From Rhizobium herbae (GTDB lineage: Bacteria > Pseudomonadota > Alphaproteobacteria > Rhizobiales > Rhizobiaceae), in contig NZ_JAEUAO010000001.1 of NCBI RefSeq assembly GCF_019511375.1, positions 744,001 through 808,000 of the forward strand: a DNA stretch of 64,000 nucleotides, read 5' to 3'. The notes under the pieces are model-generated. The model saw only the letters and a list, made by a program, of their open reading frames with translations, was not told where the DNA came from and ran no database searches. The position numbers and the translations under genes were made by a program. Of the stretch, positions 9,858 through 18,962 are shown piece after piece. Numbering within the stretch: position 1 is the first letter of the stretch; each line of letters opens with the position of its first letter.

Positions 9858-10097
9858 GGTTCGCTGCTTATGCCGCAAAGCCTAAGCCCGGTCAAGGCTC
9901 TTCGCGAAGGAAATAGAGCGCCACCTTGTTGCAAGGCAGGGCGCCACGACGCCGATTGCCAACCGCCAGGCATATTGAAGACAACCAAGGCAAACCCCAA
10001 AAATGGACACCCGGCATCCGTCCATCCCAGTTCCGTTTCAAGAGCGCCTCCGCTACCGTGCGGCTGCCCACGCACCCTCTCACTCCCCGGAGTTTTC

Positions 10098-10546
10098 GTG
10101 CCCTACCTGAATACAGCCGCCACGCTTCTGTCCGCCGCGCTGATGCTGATGCCCTTGTCGGCCGCCGCTCAATCCGATGAAGAGGTCTTCAACCGGATCG
10201 AAGCGCTGCATGGCAACGCCGGAGATCTCGCCGAAACGCTCTTGACCTGGTGGAAGCCATGGGCAATGGCGATGCGGCAACGATCGCCGGCCTTGCCGAA
10301 TACCCGTTGCGGGTCGCTGCCAATGACGAAAGCTATGACATTCAGAGCGCCAACGATTTCATCGAAAATTTCGACGCCCTCGTCACGCCGGAAACACGCG
10401 AGGCCGTCGCGAACCAGGAATATGACCAGCTCTTCGTCAACAGCGACGGCGTCATGCTGGCGGATGGCGCGGTCTGGATGAGCGGCATCTGCGACAACGA
10501 CGATTGCAGCTCGTCCCACTGGGCCGTGACCAGCATCAACAACTGA
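10098..10546 (+). pseudogene. secreted protein gene with a single-base frameshift
   Basis: The first part starts at GTG 10098 (GGAG five bases upstream) and codes for a clean signal peptide (PYLNTAATLLSAALMLMPLSAAAQ) followed by DEEVFNRIEALHGNAGDLAETL. After CTC at 10239-10241 the frame must shift: two bases (TT) precede GAC at 10244, from which the other frame reads DLVEAMGNGDAATIAGLAEYP and continues to TGA 10546. One missing base explains everything. The joined product would be a periplasmic protein of about 149 residues ending in a Cys-containing region (GICDNDDCSSSHW). No family recognised. It is either a recent pseudogene or a sequencing error. Confidence 0.75.
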
Positions 10547-10568
10547 GAGCGCCGGAACGAAAGTCTGC

Positions 10569-11864
10569 CTATCGCGCGCCGTGCTCGTCAGCGGATCCAT
10601 CGCGCATGGTCTCCTTCTGCGTAATCAGACGCGCGCTGTGCTGGCCGCTTAGATAACTCCACAACCAACTCCAGGCAACGGCGAAGCGGCTTCGCGTGCC
10701 GATGAGGAAGTAGATATGGGCAATCCCCCATACCCACCAGGCGAGCGCCCCTTTCATTTTGAAGCGTCCGAAATCGATGATCGCCGAGCGCTTGCCGATC
10801 GTCGCAAGGCTGCCCTGGTGGCGATACCGAAAACCGGCAGGCTCCGACTGGCCGTTCAACCTGGCTCGAATGACCTTTGCCACGAAAGCGCCCTGCTGCT
10901 TTGCCGCCGGCGCGATACCCGGTACCGGGCTGCCGTCCTCCCGCAAGACCGAAGCCGTATCGCCGATGACGAAGACATCCGCATGGCCGGGTGCGCTGAG
11001 GTTCTTCTCAACGATGGCGCGGCCGGCGCGATCCGCCTCGATGCCGAGCCACCGGGCGGCCGGCGAGGCCTGAACGCCCGCGGCCCAGACCATCGTGCGA
11101 CACGCAACGAAAGTGTCGTCGATCGTCACGCCCGCCTGCGTGCAGGACGTAACCCTCTGGCCGGTCCGAACTTCGACACCGCGTTTTTCCAGCGCCCGAC
11201 GGGCATAGGCCGATAGATCTTCCGAAAATCCCGGCAGGACACGCGGCCCGGCCTCCACGAGGATGACCCGCGCTGTGCGAGTGTCGATGCGGCGAAACTC
11301 CTTCGGCAGGGTCGACTTCGCGAGCTCGCTGATGATCCCCGCCAGTTCTACGCCGGTCGGCCCAGCGCCGATGATGGTAAACGTCAGAAGCGCTTGACGC
11401 ACCGCCGGATCGGCCTCGATTTCCGCCCTTTCAAAGGCGAGCAGCACGCGCCTGCGAATGGTCGTTGCATCCTCCAGGGTCTTCAGCCCGGGAGCGACCG
11501 CTTCCCACTCGTCTTTGCCGAAATAGGCATGGGTAGCGCCGGTCGCCACAACCAGGGTGTCGTATCTGATGCTCTTGCCACTTGTCAGCCGGATGGCTTT
11601 CGCCACCACATCGACCCCCTCGACCTCGGCCAGCAGCGTCGTCACCTCCGGCCGATCTCGATACAGCCGGCGGATCGGCCATGCGATTTCAGAGGTCGCA
11701 AGCAGCGTCGTCGCCACCTGATAGAGAAGCGGCTGGAAGAGATGATGGTTCCGCTTGTCGACGAGCGTGATGTCGAGGGCCGCGCCCTTCAGGTCATTGA
11801 CCAATTGAAGGCCGCCGAAGCCACCTCCGACGACAACCAGATGATGACGGCTCGATGCTGGCAT
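10569..11864 (-). CDS. type II NADH dehydrogenase (NDH-2)
   Basis: FAD-dependent NAD(P)H:quinone oxidoreductase of 431 residues that passes electrons from NADH to the quinone pool without proton pumping. Two dinucleotide-binding motifs are seen: GGGFGG near residue 13 and IGAGPTGVELAG near 170. The FAD-binding phrase DVFVIGDTAS is present. The C-terminal hydrophobic, Trp-rich part (ALAWWVWGIAHIYFLIGT) is the usual membrane-association element. ATG 11864 follows a GGAG site and places the Rossmann motif at the normal distance; an upstream in-frame start adds 16 unlikely residues. Confidence 0.9.
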   Translation of the reverse strand: MPASSRHHLVVVGGGFGGLQLVNDLKGAALDITLVDKRNHHLFQPLLYQVATTLLATSEIAWPIRRLYRDRPEVTTLLAEVEGVDVVAKAIRLTSGKSIRYDTLVVATGATHAYFGKDEWEAVAPGLKTLEDATTIRRRVLLAFERAEIEADPAVRQALLTFTIIGAGPTGVELAGIISELAKSTLPKEFRRIDTRTARVILVEAGPRVLPGFSEDLSAYARRALEKRGVEVRTGQRVTSCTQAGVTIDDTFVACRTMVWAAGVQASPAARWLGIEADRAGRAIVEKNLSAPGHADVFVIGDTASVLREDGSPVPGIAPAAKQQGAFVAKVIRARLNGQSEPAGFRYRHQGSLATIGKRSAIIDFGRFKMKGALAWWVWGIAHIYFLIGTRSRFAVAWSWLWSYLSGQHSARLITQKETMRDGSADEHGAR

Positions 11865-11949
11865 GCACAATCTCCGTTTTTCACGGCAGTGTGTACGCTC
11901 CCATGAACGCACACAACTGCGCTGTCGGAATGGCTACCCTGTTGAAACC

Positions 11950-12855
11950 TCATCCGACTCGGCAGCGGGCGGAGAGGAAGTCGAGAAACACCCGCACCCG
12001 GGCCGGCATATGACCGCCCTGGCCGAGAAACACCGCATGCACCTCTTCGCTGTCCGTCGCGGTGAAGGCCTCTAGCACCGGCGTCAATGCTCCGCGGGCG
12101 AAATCCTCCCGCACCTGAAAGTCGGCAAGACGTGCCAGCCCTGCCCCGGCAAGTGCAAGCTCACGCAAGGCTTCGCCGTCGCTCGCCCGGATGTTGCCCG
12201 CCGGCCTGATCGTCATGTTGATGCCGTCAGCAACAAAAGGCCAGCCGCCGGCTGCGCGGACGTAACTAGGCCCGAGAAGATTGTGTATCTGCAGGTCGTC
12301 GGGGTGGCGCGGGGCACCCCTGCGCTCGATATAGCCGGGTGCCGCGGCGATGTGCATCTTCACCGTTCCGAGCTTGCGCGCCATCAACGCCGAACTTTTA
12401 AGGGGGCCCGCCCGAACGGCCACATCGGCGCGGTCCTCCAGGAGATCGACGACACTATCAGTCAGCGACAGGTCCAGTGACACATCTGGATAAAGCGCCA
12501 TGAAGTCCGAAAGCACCGGCAACAGGATATGCCGCCCGAAGGGAATGTTGCAGCTGACACGAACCCGGCCGCTCGGATTGTTGGCCAGCGCTGCCGCGCC
12601 TTCGGCCTCGTCGAGATTGGCCAGGACCCGCACGCCATGCTCATAGTAACGGCAGCCTTCCGGCGTCAGTTGCAGCTTGCGGGTCGAACGGTTGACAAGC
12701 CGCGCGTTCAGCCGCGCCTCCAGCCGCGAGACCAGTTTGCTGACGGCCGACGGCGTCATGGCGAAGTGGCGAGCGGCGGCAGAAAAGCCGCCGAGATCGA
12801 CGACCTGCACGAACACTTCCATCTCACCCGATCGATTGACGTCCAGCCGCGCCAT
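11950..12855 (-). CDS. LysR-family transcriptional regulator
   Basis: LysR-type regulator of 301 residues with an N-terminal winged helix (EVFVQVVDLGGFSAAARHFAM, then TPSAVSKLVSRLEARLNARL) and a periplasmic-binding-protein-like effector domain. It is divergent from the SDR gene at 12951, with a 95-base intergenic region that contains an interrupted dyad. By the usual LysR arrangement it should control that gene and itself. Effector unknown. Confidence 0.9.
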   Translation of the reverse strand: MARLDVNRSGEMEVFVQVVDLGGFSAAARHFAMTPSAVSKLVSRLEARLNARLVNRSTRKLQLTPEGCRYYEHGVRVLANLDEAEGAAALANNPSGRVRVSCNIPFGRHILLPVLSDFMALYPDVSLDLSLTDSVVDLLEDRADVAVRAGPLKSSALMARKLGTVKMHIAAAPGYIERRGAPRHPDDLQIHNLLGPSYVRAAGGWPFVADGINMTIRPAGNIRASDGEALRELALAGAGLARLADFQVREDFARGALTPVLEAFTATDSEEVHAVFLGQGGHMPARVRVFLDFLSARCRVG

Positions 12856-12869
12856 TGTGACTTCACCTC

Positions 12870-12886
12870 ACAAGTCCTGTGCTTGT
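12870..12886. promoter_or_regulatory. dyad between LysR and SDR genes
   Basis: ACAAG-N7-CTTGT inverted repeat in the divergent intergenic region, a plausible LysR-type binding site. Assigned from position and symmetry only. Confidence 0.4.
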
Positions 12887-12950
12887 CCGCTGTCTAGTTC
12901 CGAAATCGCGCCGCGTCCATATCTCTTCCATCAGGACACAGGAGATCGTC

Positions 12951-14009
12951 ATGCGTGACCAGCACAAAACCGCACTCATCGTTGGCGCCCGGGGCGTCAT
13001 CGGAAGCAACCTCGCCCGCCACATGGAAACACTCGATGACTGGTCGATCATCGGTCTCTCGCGCCGTGGCGGCACCGCTACGCCGAAAATCCGGCACATT
13101 TCCGTTGATCTGCTCGATCCTGCTGATTGCGCGACGAAACTTGGCGATCTCACTGAAGTGACACACATTTTCTACGCCGCCTATCAGGACCGTCCCACCT
13201 GGGCCGAACTGGTCGAGCCCAATTTGGCCATGCTGGTGAATGTCGTCACCGCCATCGAGCGTGTGGCGCCGAACCTTGAGCATGTCAGCCTGATGCAAGG
13301 CTACAAGGTCTACGGCGCGCATCTTGGGCCATTCAAGACACCGGCCCGCGAAAACGAAGACAACCATATGCCGCCCGAATTCAACATGGACCAGCAGGCG
13401 TTCCTGCAGCACCGACAACAGGGCAAATCATGGACCTGGTCGGCCCTGCGTCCCTCCGTCGTCATTGGCGTCGCCACCGGCAATCCGATGAACCTTGCCA
13501 TGGTGATCGGCATTTACGCCGCAATGTCGAAGGAACTCGGCCTGCCCCTGCGCTTTCCCGGCAAGGCGGGCGCCTACGACACGCTGCTCGAAATGACCGA
13601 TGCCGGCCTTCTGGCCAGGGCCACCGTCTGGGCCGCCACCAATTCGCAATGCGCCAATCAGGCCTTCAATATCACCAACGGGGATCTCTTTCGGTGGAAC
13701 GAGATGTGGCCGAAGATCGCCCGCTTCTTCGAGGTGGAAACCGCCGCTCCTCTCCCGATGTTGCTCAACGTCGTAATGGCGGACAAGGCCCGGCTCTGGA
13801 AGGCAATGAAGGAAAAATACGGCCTTGCCGACCATTCTTATGATGCCGTTTCCTCCTGGGGTTTCGGCGACGCGGTGTTCGGATGGGATTACGACTTCTT
13901 CGCCGACGGCACCAAGGCGCGCAGACTGGGATTCCATGACTATGTGCAGACTGACGAGATGTTCCTGTCGGTCTTCACTGAAATGCGGCAACAGCGCATC
14001 ATCCCTTGA
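12951..14009 (+). CDS. atypical SDR oxidoreductase, PRISE-like
   Basis: NAD(P)-binding short-chain dehydrogenase/reductase of 352 residues, similar in layout to progesterone 5-beta-reductase / iridoid synthase (PRISE) proteins that reduce enones. The Rossmann motif VGARGVIGSN is at residues 10-19, and SLMQGYKVYGAHLG resembles the family's active-site segment. The C-terminal half has the substrate-binding region (WNEMWPKIARFF). ATG 12951 has AGGAG seven bases upstream, so the open frame before it is not used. Probably controlled by the divergent LysR regulator. Substrate unknown. Confidence 0.8.
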   Translation: MRDQHKTALIVGARGVIGSNLARHMETLDDWSIIGLSRRGGTATPKIRHISVDLLDPADCATKLGDLTEVTHIFYAAYQDRPTWAELVEPNLAMLVNVVTAIERVAPNLEHVSLMQGYKVYGAHLGPFKTPARENEDNHMPPEFNMDQQAFLQHRQQGKSWTWSALRPSVVIGVATGNPMNLAMVIGIYAAMSKELGLPLRFPGKAGAYDTLLEMTDAGLLARATVWAATNSQCANQAFNITNGDLFRWNEMWPKIARFFEVETAAPLPMLLNVVMADKARLWKAMKEKYGLADHSYDAVSSWGFGDAVFGWDYDFFADGTKARRLGFHDYVQTDEMFLSVFTEMRQQRIIP

Positions 14010-14021
14010 AGCGGCACCGCC

Positions 14022-14522
14022 TTACCGCGCATAGTCCACCGGCACGGCCATTCCGCTCTTCAGCACCTCCATCGAGATTGAGGCGGACACGTCGAACAGT
14101 TCCACCTTGCGGACGATCTGCTTGTAGATCACGTCGTAGTGCTCGACCCGCGGCAGCACGACCTTCAAAATATAGTCGTAATTGCCGGTCAGCCGATGCG
14201 CCTCGACGATCTCGGGAATATCCGCGATCACCTTGCGGAAGATGTCTATCCAGTCGTCCGAATGGTGTGCCGTCTTGATGAGGGCGAAGACGGTTGTCGG
14301 AACACCCATCAGGTCGCGACTGAGCACCGCGATCCGGCGGGCGAAATAGCCAGCCTCCTCCAGCCGCTGAATACGCCGCGAGCAGGCGGAGAGTGACAGG
14401 CTTACCCTTTCTGCGAGGTCGCCAACGGACAGGCTCGCATCCTCCTGCAGCAATGACAGGATCTTCCGGTCTCTTTCGTCCAGCACGCCGCGCTCTCCCG
14501 ACTCATCCGACGCGCGCAACAT
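14022..14522 (-). CDS. Lrp/AsnC-family transcriptional regulator
   Basis: Second Lrp-type regulator, 166 residues. Helix-turn-helix at about residues 15-60 (DERDRKILSLLQEDASLSVG, SLSACSRRIQRLEEAGY) and a RAM domain after it (GNYDYILKVVLPRVEHYDVI). ATG 14522 gives the normal family N-terminus; the frame stays open upstream but with a non-family sequence. It is divergent from the aspartate/glutamate racemase gene and likely controls it, which fits a response to an amino acid. Confidence 0.88.
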   Translation of the reverse strand: MLRASDESGERGVLDERDRKILSLLQEDASLSVGDLAERVSLSLSACSRRIQRLEEAGYFARRIAVLSRDLMGVPTTVFALIKTAHHSDDWIDIFRKVIADIPEIVEAHRLTGNYDYILKVVLPRVEHYDVIYKQIVRKVELFDVSASISMEVLKSGMAVPVDYAR

Positions 14523-14527
14523 CAATT

Positions 14528-14590
14528 TGCGCAATTTTGGAAAAACACGCAAAAAATACGCGCAAACAGTCGCGATGTCACGCAATAAAG
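14528..14590. promoter_or_regulatory. repeated CGCAA motifs in Lrp/racemase intergenic region
   Basis: Four CGCAA motifs begin at 14530, 14548, 14561 and 14581; the first lies in the 8-base palindrome TTGCGCAA. Arrays of degenerate sites in a divergent intergenic region suit Lrp-type binding. Inference from pattern only. Confidence 0.35.
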
Positions 14591-14659
14591 CGAACACTTT
14601 CCGTACGCTCTCGGCGACAATTCCTTCATCGGAAAACACAGCAGGACAGGAACAGCCTC

Positions 14660-15379
14660 ATGCACAAGATCGGCCTCATCGGTGGAATGAGCTTTGAAAG
14701 CTCGGCAGTCTATTACCGCATGATCAACGAAGCGGTGCGCGAACGCCTCGGCGGGCTGCATTCTGCCGAAGTCATGCTGCATTCGGTCGATTTCCAGAGC
14801 ATCGTCGATCTGCAGAAGGCCGGCCGCTGGGATGATGCTGCCAAGCGCCTCTGCGAGGTCGCACAGGGCCTCGAGGCCGCTGGCGCCTCCTGCGTGCTGA
14901 TCTGCACCAACACGATGCACCTGATCGCCGATGCGGTTCAGTCATCGATCTCGGTTCCGTTGATCAACATCATCGACGAAACCGCCGCATCGATGAAAGC
15001 CGCCGACATCAAGCGTCCGCTGCTGCTTGCCACGCGCTACACGATGGAGCACGGCTTCTACACCGGCCGCATGGCAACCCACGGCCTCGAGGTCATGGTT
15101 CCGAATGCCCACGACCGCACCCTCGTTCACGACATCATCTTCAACGAACTCTGCGCCGGCGCCGTGCTCGACACCTCGCGCCAGGCGCTGATGACCGTCA
15201 TCGAGCGCGCCAGGAGTGAGGGCGCCGACGCGATCATCCTCGGCTGTACCGAGATCTGCCTGATCCTCGACCCGCACAGCCTGCCCCTGCCCGGCTTTGA
15301 TTCCACCGCGATTCATGCCGAAGCAGCCGTCGCGTTTGCGCTGAAGGGTCTTCCGCAACTCGGCCAACAGGCGGCCTGA
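14660..15379 (+). CDS. aspartate/glutamate racemase family protein
   Basis: Cofactor-independent amino-acid racemase of 239 residues. The two catalytic cysteines are visible at Cys82 (LICTNTMH) and Cys196 (ILGCTEI). The opening KIGLIGGMSFESSAVYYRMI is characteristic of the aspartate racemase branch. The start at ATG 14660 gives the standard N-terminus, although the frame is open further upstream. Divergent from an Lrp-type regulator. Likely interconverts L- and D-aspartate or glutamate in the cytosol. Confidence 0.9.
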   Translation: MHKIGLIGGMSFESSAVYYRMINEAVRERLGGLHSAEVMLHSVDFQSIVDLQKAGRWDDAAKRLCEVAQGLEAAGASCVLICTNTMHLIADAVQSSISVPLINIIDETAASMKAADIKRPLLLATRYTMEHGFYTGRMATHGLEVMVPNAHDRTLVHDIIFNELCAGAVLDTSRQALMTVIERARSEGADAIILGCTEICLILDPHSLPLPGFDSTAIHAEAAVAFALKGLPQLGQQAA

Positions 15380-15398
15380 CCTCCGGTTCGCAATTTAT

Positions 15399-15411
15399 TT
15401 GACTCAGTCAA
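15399..15411. promoter_or_regulatory. palindrome upstream of MarR-GNAT gene
   Basis: TTGACTCAGTCAA is a perfect inverted repeat about a central base, 35 bases before the MarR-GNAT start, with a further AACTAACT downstream. MarR-type proteins bind such dyads, so it may be an autoregulatory operator. The TTGACT half could also serve as a -35 element. Confidence 0.5.
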
Positions 15412-15445
15412 CTAACTAATGGCAGTCTCCAGCAGGGAGATTGCC

Positions 15446-16387
15446 ATGAATACACTCGTGACCTTGCATGATCCGCAGCCGGGGGACCATATCGAGACCG
15501 TGCGGGCCTTCAACCGCTTCTACACCAATCAGCTCGGCCTGCTCGGCCGCGCCTTCCTCGACAGCCGGTTTACGCTGACCGAAGCGCGCATCATCTACGA
15601 ACTGGCAGCCCGCCCCGGTCTGCCGGCAAAAAAGCTGATCGAGGAACTGCATCTCGACCCCGCTTATCTCAGCCGCATCCTGAAGAAATTTCGCGGTGAC
15701 GGGCTCCTGACCACGCGACCGGACCCGCAGGACCAGCGCAGCCAGCTGCTCGAACTGACCGCCGAGGGCGTGTCGCAGGCTCGCATCCTTGCCGTCCGCT
15801 CCCGTGAGGCGATCGCGGCCATGCTCACGCCGCTCAATGCCGCACAGCAGGAGATGATCGCCACGGCCATGGGGCGGATCGAAACGCTGCTCTCGGCCCC
15901 CTCCGCCAGCAACTTCATCCTTCGTCCGCATCAGCCCGGTGACATCAGCTGGGTTCTCGGCCGCCAGACGAAACTCTATGCCGAGGAATATGGCTGGAAC
16001 GGTGAATATGAAGGGCTAATACTGCAGATCGCCGGCGATTTCATCAATCATTTCAAACCCGGCCGCGAGTTCTGCTGGATCGCCGATTTCGGTGGCGAGA
16101 TCGCCGGCTCGGTGTTCCTAGTGGATGCCGGCGGCGGCACCGCCAAGCTGCGGCTGCTCTATGTCGAGCCCTTCGCCCGCGGCCTTGGCCTCGGCCGGGC
16201 GCTGGTTCGCCAGTGCATCGCCTTTGCCCGCGAGGCCGGCTACGAAACGCTGACACTGTGGACCAACGACGTTCTCGTCAGTGCCCGCAGGATCTACCAG
16301 GCAGAGGGCTTCGTTCTTGTTGCCGAGGAAAGGCATCGCAGCTTTGGAACGGATCTGAACGGCCAGACCTGGCAGCTTGGTCTCTGA
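15446..16387 (+). CDS. MarR regulator fused to GNAT acetyltransferase
   Basis: Two-domain protein of 313 residues. An N-terminal MarR winged helix (about 10-140; LTEARIIYELAARPGLPAKK, LDPAYLSRILKKFRGDGLL) is joined to a C-terminal GNAT acetyltransferase (about 158-313; LRLLYVEPFARGLGLGRALV is the acetyl-CoA loop). Such fusions are known in Proteobacteria and may couple metabolite acetylation to transcription. ATG 15446 has AGGGAG upstream and is preferred over the in-frame ATG 27 bases earlier. A palindrome sits upstream. Target unknown. Confidence 0.88.
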   Translation: MNTLVTLHDPQPGDHIETVRAFNRFYTNQLGLLGRAFLDSRFTLTEARIIYELAARPGLPAKKLIEELHLDPAYLSRILKKFRGDGLLTTRPDPQDQRSQLLELTAEGVSQARILAVRSREAIAAMLTPLNAAQQEMIATAMGRIETLLSAPSASNFILRPHQPGDISWVLGRQTKLYAEEYGWNGEYEGLILQIAGDFINHFKPGREFCWIADFGGEIAGSVFLVDAGGGTAKLRLLYVEPFARGLGLGRALVRQCIAFAREAGYETLTLWTNDVLVSARRIYQAEGFVLVAEERHRSFGTDLNGQTWQLGL

Positions 16388-16514
16388 CCGCCGCGGTGAT
16401 GCTGCGTGCCGCGGAGCAGGCTGAGGTCCTCTTGCCACTTGCATTCCGTCAGGCCGGCAGGCCCAAACGGATCGATCACCGTGACCGTCCAGCCGCATCG
16501 GCGCGCGCGGATCG

Positions 16515-16922
16515 TCACGCAGCCGTTGCGTCATATTCCGCCCGCGCCGCCCGGATCGCATCGTGGTGCTCCTTCGACCAGTCGACCAGCCCTTTGACAA
16601 GCACCAGGAAGGACTGTCCCAGCGGCGTCAGCCGGTATTCGACGCTCGGCGGCTGGGTCGGAAAGACCTCGCGGCCGATATAACCGTCTCGTTGTAAATC
16701 GCGCAGCGTCTGGGTCAGCATGCGCTGGGAAATATCGGGGATCAGCCGGCGCAACGCCGAAAAACGCATCGGGCCGTCGGCGAGCGCCAGGATCATCAGC
16801 GTATTCCATTTGCCGCCGATATTGTCGATGACGTCGCGCACCGGGCAATCCTCGCGGGAAAAAGCCATGCCCATGACGACGATCACCCGTTCGCCCACCG
16901 TCTTGCCTGCCATCTTGTTCAT
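16515..16922 (-). CDS. HxlR-family transcriptional regulator, QorR-like
   Basis: HxlR/DUF24 regulator of 135 residues with the family core: Cys near residue 26 ([17 protein letters not shown]), [20 protein letters not shown] and [13 protein letters not shown]. It is divergent from a QorB-like quinone oxidoreductase gene, the same arrangement as qorR-qorB (ytfH-ytfG) in E. coli, where the regulator senses reactive electrophiles through a cysteine. ATG 16922 gives a family-like N-terminus; the frame is open upstream. Confidence 0.88.
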   Translation of the reverse strand: MNKMAGKTVGERVIVVMGMAFSREDCPVRDVIDNIGGKWNTLMILALADGPMRFSALRRLIPDISQRMLTQTLRDLQRDGYIGREVFPTQPPSVEYRLTPLGQSFLVLVKGLVDWSKEHHDAIRAARAEYDATAA

Positions 16923-17080
16923 GGGGCCGGTTCCCTTCACGTAACCACCAAATAAAAAACTGCCTCCTTTACATCCGTCGAGCGATAACGAATTAAGAGA
17001 AGGTCTCATTTGGGAACCATATCTCAAACCGGACGCTTCAGCAACGCGCTGCAGCGCCGTTTGACAACAAAGGAAGCACC

Positions 17081-17968
17081 ATGCCCGAAACCCTTCTCGT
17101 CACCGGCGCCGCCGGCCAGCTCGGCCGCCTCGTGCTTGATGAACTCCTCGCCTCCGGCAAGGTCCAGCCCGCCAACATCATCGCCACCAGCCGCGATGCC
17201 GCCAAGCTCTCTGACTACGCTGCCAAGGGCGTCCAGACTCGCTCGGCGAGCTTTGACGATGCAGCTTCGCTGGAAGCAGCCTTCAAGGGCGCCGACCGCA
17301 TCCTGATCATCTCCACCGACGCGCTGGACGAAGCCGGCAAGCGCCTGCGCCAGCACCAGACGGCGGTGGCAGCCGCGCAAAAGGCCGGTGCCAAGCACAT
17401 TCTCTACACCTCGATGCCGAACCCCGAAACCTCGGTCATCCCCTTCGCCCTCGATCATCTCGGCACGGAAAACGCGATCAAGGCGACCGGTATCCCCTAC
17501 ACGATCCTGCGCAATGGCTGGTACATGGAAAATCTGTTCATGGCGCTGCCGCACGCGCTCGCCGAGGGCAAGTGGTACAGTGCATCCGGCGAGGGCCAGC
17601 TCGCCCATATCGCACGCAAGGACATCGCCAAGGCAACAGCCGCAGCACTTGCCTCCGGCGCGAGCGGAAGCGCGACCTACACGCTGACCGGCGAGACCAA
17701 GTACACCGTCAACGAAATCGCTGCCACCGTCTCGAAGGTCACCGGCAAGCCACTTGACGTCGTGCATGTCACCGACGAGCAGCTCGCAGGCGGGCTCAAG
17801 GCCGCAGGCCTGCCCGATTTCCTCATTCCGGTCGTCGTCTCCTTCGATGCCAACACACGCGAGGGTCACATCGATATGGTCACCGATGATGCCGCCACGC
17901 TTTCCGGCGAGAAGCTGGCGACGCTCGAAAGCTTCCTTGAAGCCAGCAAACCAGCCCTTCTCGGTTAA
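17081..17968 (+). CDS. NAD(P)H:quinone oxidoreductase, QorB-like
   Basis: NmrA-type atypical SDR of 295 residues resembling QorB (YtfG), which reduces quinones with NADPH. Nucleotide-binding GAAGQLG at residues 9-15; the phrases [20 protein letters not shown] and GWYMEN are characteristic. An AAGGAAG ribosome site precedes ATG 17081. Divergent from an HxlR regulator, suggesting induction by quinone or electrophile stress. A palindromic repeat element follows, between it and the convergent pdxJ. Confidence 0.88.
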   Translation: MPETLLVTGAAGQLGRLVLDELLASGKVQPANIIATSRDAAKLSDYAAKGVQTRSASFDDAASLEAAFKGADRILIISTDALDEAGKRLRQHQTAVAAAQKAGAKHILYTSMPNPETSVIPFALDHLGTENAIKATGIPYTILRNGWYMENLFMALPHALAEGKWYSASGEGQLAHIARKDIAKATAAALASGASGSATYTLTGETKYTVNEIAATVSKVTGKPLDVVHVTDEQLAGGLKAAGLPDFLIPVVVSFDANTREGHIDMVTDDAATLSGEKLATLESFLEASKPALLG

Positions 17969-18033
17969 GCAAAAGTGAGGGGCTCCGGACACGCCGGGCT
18001 CTCACACGACTGACAAAGCTCGCAGCAGCCGCG

Positions 18034-18139
18034 ACGTCATCCTCGGCCTTGTGCCGAGGATCTGCCTCCCGCCCTGTTAATCGCTTATTAAAAAATTCAC
18101 TTATGGGTCAGATGCTCGGGACAAGCCCAAGCATGACGG
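18034..18139. repeat. rhizobial-type palindromic repeat, two arms in opposite orientation
   Basis: Arm one (18039-18061) is a perfect 9-base stem ATCCTCGGC / GCCGAGGAT with loop CTTGT. Arm two (18112-18134) is the related ATGCTCGGG / CCCAAGCAT with one mismatch and loop ACAAG, in reverse orientation. The unit GTCATCCTCGG...CCGAGGATC recurs at 60.4-60.5 kb. It lies between the convergent qorB and pdxJ genes and may also serve as a bidirectional terminator. Confidence 0.75.
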
Positions 18140-18209
18140 AAGAAGAAGGAGATGGCCGACTGCGTCATCTCCGGCCACACGGAAGCCCTTCTCAAAACAG
18201 GCGGACGTC

Positions 18210-18962
18210 TCAGATATCCTGGCCGCAGGCGCGGCAGAAGCGGCGGACGGTTTCCGCCATGCCGTATTGCAGCGCATCCGCTGTCAGGCCGTGGCCGATC
18301 GAAACCTCGGCGAGGTTGGAGATGCGCGCCGCCAGCGGCGGCAGGTTGGCGACCGTCAGGTCGTGGCCGGCATTGACGTCGAGACCAAGCCCGGTTGCAA
18401 GCTCGGCCGTGCGCCCCAGTTGCTCGAGGAGCACGGCAGCCCGCTCGGGTTCGTCGTAGCAGCCGCCATACGGGCCGGTGTAAAGCTCGATCCGGTCGGC
18501 GCCGGTCTCCTTGGCAATCGTCAGGGCCTCGATGTCCGGGTCGCCGTCGGCAAACAACGACACTCGAAAACCCTTCTTCTTCAGGCGTCCGACGACCTTG
18601 CCGAGCAGGTTGTGGCTCTTGCGGAAGTCCCAGCCGTGGTCCGAGGTCGCCTGCGTCGGATCGTCGGGGACCAGCGTCACCTGCTCGGGTTGATGCTCTT
18701 CGACCAGTTCGAGAAACTGCTCGTTCGGAAAACCTTCCATGTTGAACTCGGCCGCCGGATAAAGATCGTCGATCAAGGCGCGAATCGGGGCGAGATCGGA
18801 GAAACGGATATGCCGCTGGTCCGGTCGCGGGTGCACCGTCAGGCCGCTGGCGCCGGCCTCAAGCGCTATCTGGCCCAAGCCCGTCACCGATGGCCAGGGA
18901 AGATCGCGCCGGTTGCGAAGCATGGCGATCGCATTCAGGTTTACCGAGAGTTTCGCAGGCAT
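18210..18962 (-). CDS. pdxJ: pyridoxine 5'-phosphate synthase
   Basis: PdxJ, 250 residues, condenses 1-deoxyxylulose 5-phosphate with 3-amino-2-oxopropyl phosphate to give pyridoxine 5'-phosphate in the DXP-dependent vitamin B6 pathway. The N-terminal [27 protein letters not shown] and the phosphate-binding GHGLTADAL near the C-terminus are diagnostic. Cytosolic TIM barrel. It appears as a single gene, convergent with qorB across a repeat element. Confidence 0.97.
   Translation of the reverse strand: MPAKLSVNLNAIAMLRNRRDLPWPSVTGLGQIALEAGASGLTVHPRPDQRHIRFSDLAPIRALIDDLYPAAEFNMEGFPNEQFLELVEEHQPEQVTLVPDDPTQATSDHGWDFRKSHNLLGKVVGRLKKKGFRVSLFADGDPDIEALTIAKETGADRIELYTGPYGGCYDEPERAAVLLEQLGRTAELATGLGLDVNAGHDLTVANLPPLAARISNLAEVSIGHGLTADALQYGMAETVRRFCRACGQDI

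Noticed and set aside
16388..16520. Minus-strand stretch reading RCGWTVTVIDPFGPAG, like the FAD-binding end of an amino-acid oxidase
   Set aside because: Too short and without the GxGxxG part. It could be chance or a very small remnant, so it is not called.
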